This document shows, in pieces, positions 6,485 to 13,041 of a stretch of DNA of 33,722 nt. A program made the translations under genes and the position numbers. The DNA is from a virus: positions 1-33,722 of the IMG/VR virus record IMGVR_UViG_3300032085_000333. One strand, 5' to 3'. Below the pieces are notes generated by a model. It did not search any database, was not told where the DNA came from, and worked only from the letters and a program-made list of their open reading frames with translations. How positions within the stretch are numbered: the stretch's first letter is position 1; each line of letters begins with the position of its first letter.

Positions 6485-6747
6485 ATATACTAGAAAAAGC
6501 AAATGAGATAGTAAACACTAGATCAGAAGAAAAAGAACGTATGTATGGTCCTTTTGAAGAAGGAATGGAAAGAGCTGCTATGATAGCATCGGGTTGCACA
6601 GGTAAGACTTTAACAGCAAGTGACATGTATCTATGCCTTGTAGCTTTAAAGCTATCTAGACAATCTTATAATCACAAAGAAGATAATTTATTAGATGCAG
6701 TAGCGTATTTAGGATCTTTAAATAATCATAAAAACAAAGAGCAATGA
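6481..6747 (+). CDS. DUF6378-like phage protein
   Basis: The 88-residue protein has the layout I associate with DUF6378: RxxxYGPFEEGMERAA at the front (19-33), a central LTASDMYLCLVALKLSR (44-60), and EDNLLDAVAYLGSL near the end (67-80). This family is widespread in phages, often near nucleotide-metabolism genes, with a helical fold resembling MazG-type proteins; its activity is not established as far as I know. It sits directly upstream of the DNA glucosyltransferase (stop and start overlap as ATGA), so a nucleotide-pool role in base modification is plausible but inferred. Confidence 0.65.
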   Translation: MNILEKANEIVNTRSEEKERMYGPFEEGMERAAMIASGCTGKTLTASDMYLCLVALKLSRQSYNHKEDNLLDAVAYLGSLNNHKNKEQ

Positions 6748-7937
6748 AAATATCCATATTATTAGGAAGAGGTGTAGAAGGTTGTGGAGTTACAAGGTTT
6801 GCAACAGAATTTCAAAATTATTTAACATCTCAAGGTTACGAATGTAATACTTATGCTAGTTTAGATAAAAAATGGGGTAGAAAAAATAGTCAAAATATAA
6901 ACGTTATTGAGTTTACTAATGAAGAAATAAATAAAATAAAAAATAAACTTAATGAAAGCGACATTGTATTTTATCAATCATTACCTAGTAAATCAAACTC
7001 AGATATATATAAAGAAAAGTTTTTTAATGAATTAGTTGTTAATGTAACTAAACCAATAAAGATAATTTTCCAAAATGACCATCATGTTATGAGTTTAAAT
7101 AGAAATCATAACTTATGGGAAACTGTAGATAATGTTGATTGTGCTTTTACTTTTGGAAAAGGAACCGTGTTTTATAAAAAAATACAAGATTATAACATTA
7201 CGACACCGGTTAAATTTTTTAATAATGGACATGATTTTAATAAATTAAAACACTTAATAAAAAAAGATCAAATAAAAAAAGTTTCTTACTTAGGTAGGTT
7301 TGCAACATTTAAGGATCCTAAAAGAATGATATATTTACAACCTATGTTAAAAGAACATGGTATATATTCAGAGGCTCGTGGTATTGAAAAATCAATAGGT
7401 GCTAAATGTAAGTTTTTTTCTAAAAATGAAAAGAACATTAAAGATGGTGAATTTGAAAACATCATGTATAGATCTAAAAGCATTGATGACGAACAAGATA
7501 TAAACTTTTTAAATGTATATGGACCTTATGAAAGGTTAAGTACTTTGGAATTATTATCAAACAATATGTTTGGCGCTAATTTCTTTAACTTACCTGTTAA
7601 TCAATATAGCAATATATTAGAATATTCTACATTAGAAATGATTAATGTTGGAATGATAAATATAGTTGATAAACATTGGGCTGAAAATAATTATCATATA
7701 CAAGGTGATAGTTTTTTTGACTTAGATTGTTTTGTTTATAGCGATAAAAATAATTTACAAGACACTGTAGATCAAATAGTTACATTGTCAAACAACAGGG
7801 ACTTGAGGAGAAAAAAAAGGAAATTAGCTTATGAGGTTGCCAAAACACATTGTAGTGTTGAAGTGGCTTTTAAAGACTTAATAGAAAAATCTAAAAAAAT
7901 AACAAAACGTGAAAAAGAATCAACATTATTATTTTAA
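6744..7937 (+). CDS. agt: DNA alpha-glucosyltransferase homologue (T4 AGT type)
   Basis: The 397-residue GT-B enzyme resembles T4 alpha-glucosyltransferase, which transfers glucose from UDP-glucose to 5-hydroxymethylcytosine in DNA; T4 AGT is about 400 residues. Matches recalled from the T4 protein: the opening GRGVEGCGVTRF at 8-19 (T4 ARGLEGCGVTKF); FQNDHHVMSLNRN at 109-121 (T4 YQHDHSVLSLRRN), keeping the Asp equivalent to T4 Asp115 but with Asn for T4 His114; YLGRFATFKD at 182-191 (T4 WIGRTTTWKG); and LEYSTLE at 292-298 (T4 LEYTHLE), in the nucleotide-sugar half. Similarity over the glycine-rich start is far beyond a generic glycosyltransferase. A dCMP-hydroxymethylase-like gene follows two ORFs later, supporting a DNA acceptor. 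The sugar donor and anomer cannot be proven here; a protein or other modified-base acceptor is less likely. Confidence 0.85.
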   Translation: MKISILLGRGVEGCGVTRFATEFQNYLTSQGYECNTYASLDKKWGRKNSQNINVIEFTNEEINKIKNKLNESDIVFYQSLPSKSNSDIYKEKFFNELVVNVTKPIKIIFQNDHHVMSLNRNHNLWETVDNVDCAFTFGKGTVFYKKIQDYNITTPVKFFNNGHDFNKLKHLIKKDQIKKVSYLGRFATFKDPKRMIYLQPMLKEHGIYSEARGIEKSIGAKCKFFSKNEKNIKDGEFENIMYRSKSIDDEQDINFLNVYGPYERLSTLELLSNNMFGANFFNLPVNQYSNILEYSTLEMINVGMINIVDKHWAENNYHIQGDSFFDLDCFVYSDKNNLQDTVDQIVTLSNNRDLRRKKRKLAYEVAKTHCSVEVAFKDLIEKSKKITKREKESTLLF

Positions 7938-8076
7938 ATTTGCAGGCACGATAATAGAAGGTAGGTTTATTAGAGAAGATGTATTGAATGACGATACAAA
8001 AGTGTTTATATTTAACGACGGTGAATTTACATATCCAATTAGAAAAGAAAACTTATGTGGCAATTCAAAACAATAA
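7909..8076 (+). CDS. Small protein with GTG start, 55 aa
   Basis: An open frame of 55 codons begins at a GTG inside the end of the glucosyltransferase gene and runs 22 bases into the hydroxymethylase-like gene. It fills a gap that otherwise has no gene. The product is Tyr/Phe-rich with alternating strands (HYYFKFAGTIIEGRFIRE, then KVFIFNDGEFTYPI), suggesting a small beta fold. There is no in-frame ATG, so GTG is the only good start. Its place between two modification enzymes makes it a possible accessory factor. No family is recognised. Confidence 0.5.
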   Translation: MKKNQHYYFKFAGTIIEGRFIREDVLNDDTKVFIFNDGEFTYPIRKENLCGNSKQ

Positions 8077-8699
8077 CAGAGGCATTTGAACATTATTATG
8101 AAAAGTTAGATAGTCAACCAGAATTTAATGGTACTAAAGCTTTTTATAATCAAATGTTTACTATTACAGATACAACTGATAAAATAGTAAGAACTCCATG
8201 GCGTAACTTTAAAATAGACTATGCTGAAAAAGAATGGGAATGGTATTTAAGTAAGAATCCATCAGCTGAAAGTATAGCAAAAGTAGCTAAGATTTGGTAT
8301 AATCACATGGATGAACGTGGATATGTTAACTCTAATTATGGATTTCAATGGAGTCGTAACGATCAATTAGGTTATGTTATTAAAGAACTACAACGTAACA
8401 AATATTCAAGACGTGCAGTAATATCTATATATGATGGAAAAGAACATGACAAATATTCTAAAGATACACCATGTACTTTAAGCATACAATTCTATTTTAC
8501 ACCTGATTCTGATAAATTACACATGACTGTATTAATGAGATCAAATGACTTATGGTTTGGATTTTGTAATGATGCATATTGTTTTTTAAATTTGCATGAT
8601 ATTGTATGTAGTTATTTAAAAGTAGATAAAGGTTTTTATACTCATTATGCACAAAACTTACATATTTATGAAAGACATTATAAAAAAATGCCAAAATAA
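8055..8699 (+). CDS. dCMP hydroxymethylase-like enzyme (thymidylate synthase fold)
   Basis: The 214-residue protein has the core of the thymidylate synthase family: VNSNYGFQW (about 94-102), SRRAVIS (about 118-124), TPC with the catalytic Cys near 139, MRSNDLWFGFCND (about 160-172), and NLHIYERHY near the end. In thymidylate synthase the last residue of the RSxDxxxGxxxN motif is Asn, which reads dUMP. Here it is Asp, as in T4 gp42 dCMP hydroxymethylase (recalled motif MRSNDVVFGFRND), which specifies dCMP. The PCH of thymidylate synthase is PCT here. Predicted reaction: dCMP plus methylene-tetrahydrofolate to 5-hydroxymethyl-dCMP. At 214 aa it is somewhat shorter than gp42. Pairing with the glucosyltransferase upstream supports 5-hydroxymethylcytosine over methylation. 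No dedicated hmdCMP kinase is visible, so a host kinase would be needed. Confidence 0.85.
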   Translation: MWQFKTITEAFEHYYEKLDSQPEFNGTKAFYNQMFTITDTTDKIVRTPWRNFKIDYAEKEWEWYLSKNPSAESIAKVAKIWYNHMDERGYVNSNYGFQWSRNDQLGYVIKELQRNKYSRRAVISIYDGKEHDKYSKDTPCTLSIQFYFTPDSDKLHMTVLMRSNDLWFGFCNDAYCFLNLHDIVCSYLKVDKGFYTHYAQNLHIYERHYKKMPK

Positions 8700-8706
8700 T
8701 TTTTCA

Positions 8707-8728
8707 TTGTTAAAAAAATGTTTATATT
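8707..8728 (+). promoter_or_regulatory. Host-type promoter before gene at 8755
   Basis: TTG at 8707-8709 and TATATT at 8723-8728 have the same 16-base spacing and the same TTAAAAAAA-TGTT core as the site at 6295. The leader ends AAAACAAAACATT before the ATG, nearly the same as the leader before 6335. It should drive the unknown gene, the MazG-like gene and the RecE-like nuclease. Confidence 0.65.
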
Positions 8729-8754
8729 AGCTTTATAATTAAAAACAAAACATT

Positions 8755-9015
8755 ATGAATTTATTACACGGAATTAAATTTGAACATATTGGTTACTTTG
8801 TAGAATACATGCAAGGTAATAAATATATTGGATCTATTAATTTAGAAGAAGCAGATAGAGATATTATTGGTTATTATGGTAGACAAGATCATATAGCAAC
8901 TGAAGATATTATTTTCAAAAACAAACGTATACGTAAAGGTGAATCATATCATACTAGATTATATCCTTTATGTGGTCGTTCTAATTTTAACCCTAAAAAT
9001 GTAACAACGTTATGA
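8755..9015 (+). CDS. Protein of unknown function in modification module, 86 aa
   Basis: This is the first gene behind its own promoter, between the hydroxymethylase-like and MazG-like genes, overlapping the latter by 4 bases (ATGA). The 86 residues are rich in Ile, Tyr and Gly (HIGYFVEYMQGNKYIGSIN, DRDIIGYYGRQDHI) and look like a compact alpha/beta domain. I recognise no family. The placement suggests a function in nucleotide metabolism or protection of modified DNA, but the sequence does not show it. Confidence 0.6.
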   Translation: MNLLHGIKFEHIGYFVEYMQGNKYIGSINLEEADRDIIGYYGRQDHIATEDIIFKNKRIRKGESYHTRLYPLCGRSNFNPKNVTTL

Positions 9016-9314
9016 TATTAAACAATGAATTCGAACCAATTAGAAATTGGGCAAAAGAAAAAGGAATACTAGATAAAGGAGATCCAAAGACTCAATTCGT
9101 AAAATTACTAGAAGAAGTTGGTGAATTGTCACATGGTATTTTAAAGCAAGATAGATTAGAAATAGAAGATGCTATCGGAGATTGTGTTGTAGTACTTACT
9201 AATTTAGCTTACTTGTGTAATACTTCTATAGAATCATGTATTGAAGGAGCTTACTCTGAAATATCAGGTAGAACAGGTGAAATGATTAATGGAACATTTG
9301 TAAAGGATAAATAA
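9012..9314 (+). CDS. MazG-like nucleotide pyrophosphohydrolase
   Basis: The 100-residue protein has the MazG motif pair: KLLEEVGELS at 31-40 (Glu34, Glu35, Glu38) and IEDAIGDCVVVLTNLA at 51-66 (Glu52, Asp53, Asp57), which bind magnesium in enzymes that cleave NTPs to NMP and pyrophosphate. In a phage that also has a dCMP hydroxymethylase-like enzyme, a role like that of T4 gp56 (dCTP to dCMP, keeping normal C out of DNA and feeding the hydroxymethylase) is attractive but inferred. Start and stop both overlap the neighbouring genes. Confidence 0.8.
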   Translation: MILNNEFEPIRNWAKEKGILDKGDPKTQFVKLLEEVGELSHGILKQDRLEIEDAIGDCVVVLTNLAYLCNTSIESCIEGAYSEISGRTGEMINGTFVKDK

Positions 9315-10351
9315 TGATAGAAGTAATAAAACAACCTAAGTGGAAACATATAACTTTTAAAACTTCTAAATTAAACTTTCTTAATTGGTCTTTAGAACAA
9401 GGTGGTGTCAATATAATTATTGATGATAATAACTATAAGTTTGAAACTCAAAACGAATTAGAAGCTTTAAGAATTAATTTAGTACCATCTTTTAAAGGTC
9501 CTGAAACATGTTTTGTACCAGTAGCAGACATGAAATCAATATACACAAAAAGCAAAGATAGAATGGAAAAGATAAAACTATTAAATGGATCTGTTTGGAA
9601 TAAAGAAGAATTGATATCTAAAATGTATGATGATTCTTTTTATTATGGAGAACTTGGTAAATATGCTTTAAGTAGTTCAGCTATTAAATCTTTAATGGAT
9701 TCACCTAAAAGTTATGCAAGATCATTAAACTTTCATTCTGATTCAGGTGCTTTTAAAATGGGTAGATTAATTCACTTAGCTGCTTTAGAACCAGAAAAGT
9801 TAGATACATTATGTCATGTTGTAGAAGTACAATCAGCAGTAACTAAAAAGTATAAAGAAAAAGTAGCAGAAGTAGGTAGTGCTCAATTTGTATTTACAAG
9901 AAAAGAATATGATAAGGCTATGTATACTGTAGATGCTTTATTACAAAATGATATTTGGCAAGACTTAACTAGAGGTGCTCAATTTGAACAGCCAGCATTT
10001 GACATATTAGATGGTTTTCCTTTTAGAGCTAAAGCTGATGTATTAGGTTTTGACTACATAGCTGATTTAAAAACAACAAGTGATCTTAAGAATTTTACTT
10101 GGGCAGCTAAAAAATATGGTTATGATGTACAAGTTTACATTTACTGTAACTTATTCAAGGTTGACTATAAAGATTTTAAGTTTTTTGCAATAGATAAATC
10201 TTCTGGTGATTTAGGAATATATGATGTAAAAGAAAGTTTTTATAATTCAGGCAAAGACAAAGTACAATATGGATTAGATATATTTAAAAAGTTTTTTGTA
10301 GATCAAACTGATCAAATAAACGAATATGTTATCCAAGGAACACTTGAGTAA
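9314..10351 (+). CDS. RecE-like PD-(D/E)XK exonuclease
   Basis: The 345-residue protein has a nuclease core from about residue 115: LSSSAIKSLMDSPKSYA (119-135), GRLIHLAALEP (150-160) with His154, PFRAKADVLG with Asp242, IADLKTT with the Asp251-x-Lys253 pair, and Gln273 in VQVYIY. This is the RecE/exonuclease VIII-type motif order. It would resect double-stranded ends so that the ERF protein at 2368 can anneal them. Oddly, the first 105 or so residues are not part of the nuclease; they carry a separate small domain (about 8-75) similar in size to domains sometimes fused ahead of phage exonucleases. Its start overlaps the MazG-like stop by one base. Confidence 0.85.
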   Translation: MIEVIKQPKWKHITFKTSKLNFLNWSLEQGGVNIIIDDNNYKFETQNELEALRINLVPSFKGPETCFVPVADMKSIYTKSKDRMEKIKLLNGSVWNKEELISKMYDDSFYYGELGKYALSSSAIKSLMDSPKSYARSLNFHSDSGAFKMGRLIHLAALEPEKLDTLCHVVEVQSAVTKKYKEKVAEVGSAQFVFTRKEYDKAMYTVDALLQNDIWQDLTRGAQFEQPAFDILDGFPFRAKADVLGFDYIADLKTTSDLKNFTWAAKKYGYDVQVYIYCNLFKVDYKDFKFFAIDKSSGDLGIYDVKESFYNSGKDKVQYGLDIFKKFFVDQTDQINEYVIQGTLE

Positions 10352-10559
10352 AAATTTAGTTAGTGAATTTTATTTACTAGCATTAATAGATATAGCAAAC
10401 GGTAAGGATATAGCGGAACTTGAAAAAGCTATTGATATGTATGAAAAAGTAGAAGAATACGAAGCCTGTGCAGGAATATTAAAAGCAATACACGAATCAG
10501 GTTATATGACAATAAGAGAAATAATAAACGAAATAAACGATATAAAAAATGACAAGTAA
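10326..10559 (+). CDS. Helical protein of unknown function, 77 aa
   Basis: The acidic, helical protein (DIAELEKAIDMYEKVEEYEA) overlaps the exonuclease gene by 26 bases and the next gene by 11. No family is recognised. It could be a small partner of the nuclease or of the DnaA-like protein, judging only from the tight packing. Confidence 0.65.
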   Translation: MLSKEHLSKNLVSEFYLLALIDIANGKDIAELEKAIDMYEKVEEYEACAGILKAIHESGYMTIREIINEINDIKNDK

Positions 10560-11013
10560 ACTAGTAAAAGAAATAGTAGAAGATTATTACAAACTAAAGA
10601 TAGATACTAAGACACGACAAAGAAAGTATGTAGAAGCAAGAGCAATTTATTACAAACTACTAAGAGAAAACAGTAGGATGAGTCTAGAAGCAATAGGCAA
10701 AACAGTAAATAGAGACCACGCTACTGCTATACATTCTTTAAAACAAATAAAAGACTGGTTAGAATATGACAAAGAAATAAAAAGAGATTACAATACTATC
10801 AATAGTAGGTTACAGGATGCAATGAGATTAAACCCTGAACTATTTAAGGATGTACTAACGATGGAAAGTTTTTATGAGATAGAATACCACAGACTAAAAC
10901 ACGATAGCGACATTAAATATAAATCACTTTTAACTAAATATCACTTCTTAAAATCACGTTTAGAAAAGTACGAACCTAATAGAGTTGAACGTGGAGAATT
11001 TGATCTAGTTTAA
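10549..11013 (+). CDS. DnaA domain IV-like DNA-binding protein
   Basis: The first half matches the DNA-binding domain IV of DnaA: RKYVEARAIYYKLL (25-38), where DnaA has its R..AR..A..L helix, and IGKTVNRDHATAIHS (49-63), which equals the DnaA signature around DHTTVxHA that reads DnaA boxes. There is no AAA+ ATPase domain; the second half (about 75-154) is an extended helical tail. It probably binds a phage origin or acts as a regulator. It ends the early block, two bases before the first late-type motif at 11011 (the motif begins within its stop codon). Confidence 0.75.
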   Translation: MTSKLVKEIVEDYYKLKIDTKTRQRKYVEARAIYYKLLRENSRMSLEAIGKTVNRDHATAIHSLKQIKDWLEYDKEIKRDYNTINSRLQDAMRLNPELFKDVLTMESFYEIEYHRLKHDSDIKYKSLLTKYHFLKSRLEKYEPNRVERGEFDLV

Positions 11014-11036
11014 CAAAATAAAGTAAATCTTATTGT
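11011..11036 (+). promoter_or_regulatory. Late promoter-like motif 1 (before terminase)
   Basis: TAACAAAA at 11011-11018 and TTATTGT at 11030-11036, 19 bases start to start. This is the same bipartite element found before six structural genes. It lies 32 bases before the small terminase ATG. The two halves also form an imperfect dyad (TAACAA versus TTATTGTTA), so an operator is an alternative reading. Confidence 0.7.
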
Positions 11037-11068
11037 TATAGTAGAATCATTAATGAAATTTTTTGATT

Positions 11069-11308
11069 ATGGATAAAAGAAAGTTTAACGGTGGTAATAA
11101 AAATGCAGGTAGAAAACCTAAAGCGGAAGAAGTTGCATTGATTGAAAAACTAACACCATTAGAACCATTAGCGTTTGAAGCATTGCAAAAAGGATTAGAA
11201 CAGAAAGACTTTAAATATGTTCAGTTGTTTTATAATTACTATGCAGGTAAACCAAGAGAAACTAAAGATATTACTATCAACGAAGATTTACCTTTATTTA
11301 TTGATTGA
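11069..11308 (+). CDS. terS: Small terminase subunit
   Basis: The 79-residue protein begins MDKRKFNGGNKNAGRKPKAE, the basic GGxNxxAGRKPK start typical of Bacteroidetes phage small terminases, followed by helices that would form the oligomerising core. It recognises phage DNA for packaging with the large subunit encoded next. I prefer ATG at 11069 over an in-frame TTG at 11063. It is short for a small terminase, and its TGA overlaps the large-subunit ATG. The position after the first late motif supports the assignment. Confidence 0.75.
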   Translation: MDKRKFNGGNKNAGRKPKAEEVALIEKLTPLEPLAFEALQKGLEQKDFKYVQLFYNYYAGKPRETKDITINEDLPLFID

Positions 11309-12477
11309 TGCAGGTTAAACAAACCATAGCATTAAAAAAGTTAAGGAAGTTAGATAAAAGGATTAGAATAATTAAAGGGGGTACAAGTGCTTCCAAGACT
11401 ATTTCAATACTTTGTCTACTTATTGACTATGCCATTAAAAATGAAGGTAAAGAAATAAGTGTAGTAAGTGAATCAATACCTCATCTTCGTAGGGGAGCTC
11501 TAAAGGACTTTCTTGGTATACTTAATGGGTTAAATAGGTACAAAGATAATCAATTCAACAAGAGCACTCTAAAATACACTTTTACAAATGGAAGCTATAT
11601 AGAGTTCTTTAGTACAGACCAACCTGATAAGCTACGTGGAGCAAGAAGAACAGACTTATATATTAATGAGTGTAACAATGTACCCTTTGATGCTTATACA
11701 CAATTAGCAATAAGAACAAGTGGCACGGTCTGGTTAGACTATAACCCATCTAACTTGTTTTGGGTAGACAAAGAATTAATAGGAAAAGAAGATACTGACT
11801 ACATCACACTAACTTATAAGGACAACGATGCACTACCAGAATCTATTGTAAAAGAAATAGAGAAAGCTAAAGAGAAAGCAAAGACTTCTACGTATTGGGC
11901 AAATTGGTGGAGAGTATATGGGTTAGGAGAAACAGGAAGTTTAGAAGGTGTGTGTATTCCTGACTGGAAAGAAATAGATACAATACCAAACGAAGCAAGG
12001 TTGTTAGCCTATGGAATGGATTTTGGATATAGTGTTGACCCTACAACATTAATTGCTTTGTACAAATGGAACGATGCTTACATATACGATGAGGTTCTAT
12101 ATAAAAAAGGAATGCTTAATAGAGACATAAGTAGATTCTTATCACAGCTTGATATAAAAGAAAACATTGTAGCTGATTCAGCTGAACCAAAATCAATAGC
12201 AGAACTACAAGGGTATGGACATTCTGTATATGGAGTAAGCAAAGGAAGAGATTCAGTAGTATATGGATTGAACCTAATAAACCAAAACGAAATATATGTA
12301 ACTGCAAGAAGTAAGAACCTTAAAAGAGAACTAGCAGGATATGTATGGGCAAAAGACAAAGAAGGTAACCAACTACAAAAACCAACAGGAGAACATCCTG
12401 ACTGCATAGATGCAGCTAGGTATGTATTAACAGACCAATTAGAGAATCCTAATAAAGGAGAATATTTTATCTATTAA
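11308..12477 (+). CDS. terL: Large terminase subunit (ATPase-nuclease)
   Basis: The 389-residue motor has Walker A GGTSASKT at 24-31, Walker B DLYINEC with catalytic Glu121, a coupling segment near 139-150 (GTVWLDYNPSN), and an RNase-H-like nuclease domain with Asp238 (YGMDFG), Asp290 (IVADSAEP) and Asp365/Asp368 (HPDCIDAARY). It drives DNA into the prohead and cuts the concatemer. The Walker A with Ser-Ala-Ser resembles PBSX/SPP1-type terminases, so headful packaging is likely. A permuted genome with overlapping ends would fit that. ATG at 11308 overlaps the upstream TGA; an in-frame TTG at 11305 is less likely. Confidence 0.93.
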   Translation: MQVKQTIALKKLRKLDKRIRIIKGGTSASKTISILCLLIDYAIKNEGKEISVVSESIPHLRRGALKDFLGILNGLNRYKDNQFNKSTLKYTFTNGSYIEFFSTDQPDKLRGARRTDLYINECNNVPFDAYTQLAIRTSGTVWLDYNPSNLFWVDKELIGKEDTDYITLTYKDNDALPESIVKEIEKAKEKAKTSTYWANWWRVYGLGETGSLEGVCIPDWKEIDTIPNEARLLAYGMDFGYSVDPTTLIALYKWNDAYIYDEVLYKKGMLNRDISRFLSQLDIKENIVADSAEPKSIAELQGYGHSVYGVSKGRDSVVYGLNLINQNEIYVTARSKNLKRELAGYVWAKDKEGNQLQKPTGEHPDCIDAARYVLTDQLENPNKGEYFIY

Positions 12478-12484
12478 TTTTTTC

Positions 12485-12510
12485 TTGTTAAAAAAAAGTT
12501 TATATATTTG
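12485..12510 (+). promoter_or_regulatory. Host-type promoter of post-terminase cassette
   Basis: TTG at 12485-12487 with TATATATTTG at 12501-12510 contains a perfect TAnnTTTG box (12503-12510) and shares the TTGTTAAAAAA core and spacing with the sites at 6295 and 8707. It starts a two-gene unit lying inside the late region, unlike the late-type motifs around it. Confidence 0.7.
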
Positions 12511-12540
12511 TATAAACAAAGTTTAATTAATACAATAATT

Positions 12541-12735
12541 ATGGAAAACAATACAGAGTACACAATTATCAAAGAAGTAATTGCAAAAGAAAACAGGAAG
12601 CAAGTAATAAAAACAATATTAGGCGGTGCACTTATGGGTATAGGTGGAGCATTAAGTTTTGTGTTCTTTTTAAATATGTTAGTAGCATTTGACTGGATTA
12701 GTGATGCAATAGTAAGAATCATTGGAGGATTATAA
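12541..12735 (+). CDS. Small membrane protein, 64 aa
   Basis: A charged N-terminal 25 residues (NRKQVIK) precedes one long hydrophobic segment (about 27-50, ILGGALMGIGGALSFVFFLNML) with Gly-rich packing, and then a short second hydrophobic patch. ATG at 12541 is chosen because it follows the host-type promoter by 30 bases and has an A-rich leader. It is independently transcribed from the terminase and tail genes, suggesting a host-interaction role such as superinfection exclusion; that is inferred. Confidence 0.6.
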   Translation: MENNTEYTIIKEVIAKENRKQVIKTILGGALMGIGGALSFVFFLNMLVAFDWISDAIVRIIGGL

Positions 12736-12736
12736 A

Positions 12737-12946
12737 ATGAGACAAGCATGCTGGTATGAAGGAATCTACATAATACAGAGACCAATAGTAAGAGGTATGA
12801 AAAATGTAGATGTTAAATTAGATATGGATATTAGAGGACAAATAAAAAAAGGAAAGCATACATATAAACAAAACAGTATTGAGTTAGAAAACAAAATAAC
12901 TGAAGCTTATGAATACTGTTATAAAAGATTTATATTAGGACATTAA
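12737..12946 (+). CDS. Small basic protein of unknown function, 69 aa
   Basis: This soluble, Lys/Tyr-rich protein (CWYEGIYIIQRPIVRGMKN, then KKGKHTYKQNSIELENK) starts one base after the preceding stop. Together with the membrane protein it forms a self-contained transcription unit closed by the terminator at 12979. No family is recognised. Confidence 0.55.
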   Translation: MRQACWYEGIYIIQRPIVRGMKNVDVKLDMDIRGQIKKGKHTYKQNSIELENKITEAYEYCYKRFILGH

Positions 12947-12978
12947 GAATTTTCATTTTGTTAGTTTAGTAGGAAATT

Positions 12979-13009
12979 GGGTAGTAGAGATACTATCCTT
13001 TTTCTTTTT
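12979..13009 (+). terminator. Rho-independent terminator closing post-terminase cassette
   Basis: An 8-bp stem, GGGTAGTA (12979-12986) with TACTATCC (12991-12998) including one G-T pair, encloses a GAGA loop and is followed by TTTTTCTTTTTA. It separates the host-type cassette from the late motif that begins immediately downstream. Confidence 0.85.
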
Positions 13010-13035
13010 ATACAGTTTACCTATTTAATTATTGT
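13010..13035 (+). promoter_or_regulatory. Late promoter-like motif 2 (tail block), degenerate left half
   Basis: TTATTGT at 13029-13035 is preceded by ATACAG at 13010-13015, whose C is 16 bases before TTATTGT as in the other six sites. The left half is the weakest of the set. The motif is followed by ATATAT and then the ATG at 13042, so the right half ends 6 bases before the start codon. Confidence 0.6.
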
Positions 13036-13041
13036 ATATAT

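Noticed and set aside
7900-7932. Further late-motif copy (TAACAAAA before TTATTAT)
   Set aside because: Spacing is 26 rather than 19 bases and it lies inside the glucosyltransferase coding sequence.
8055-8699. Plain thymidylate synthase
   Set aside because: The Asp in the nucleotide-recognition motif and the PCT rather than PCH argue for dCMP hydroxymethylase, and the glucosyltransferase is adjacent.
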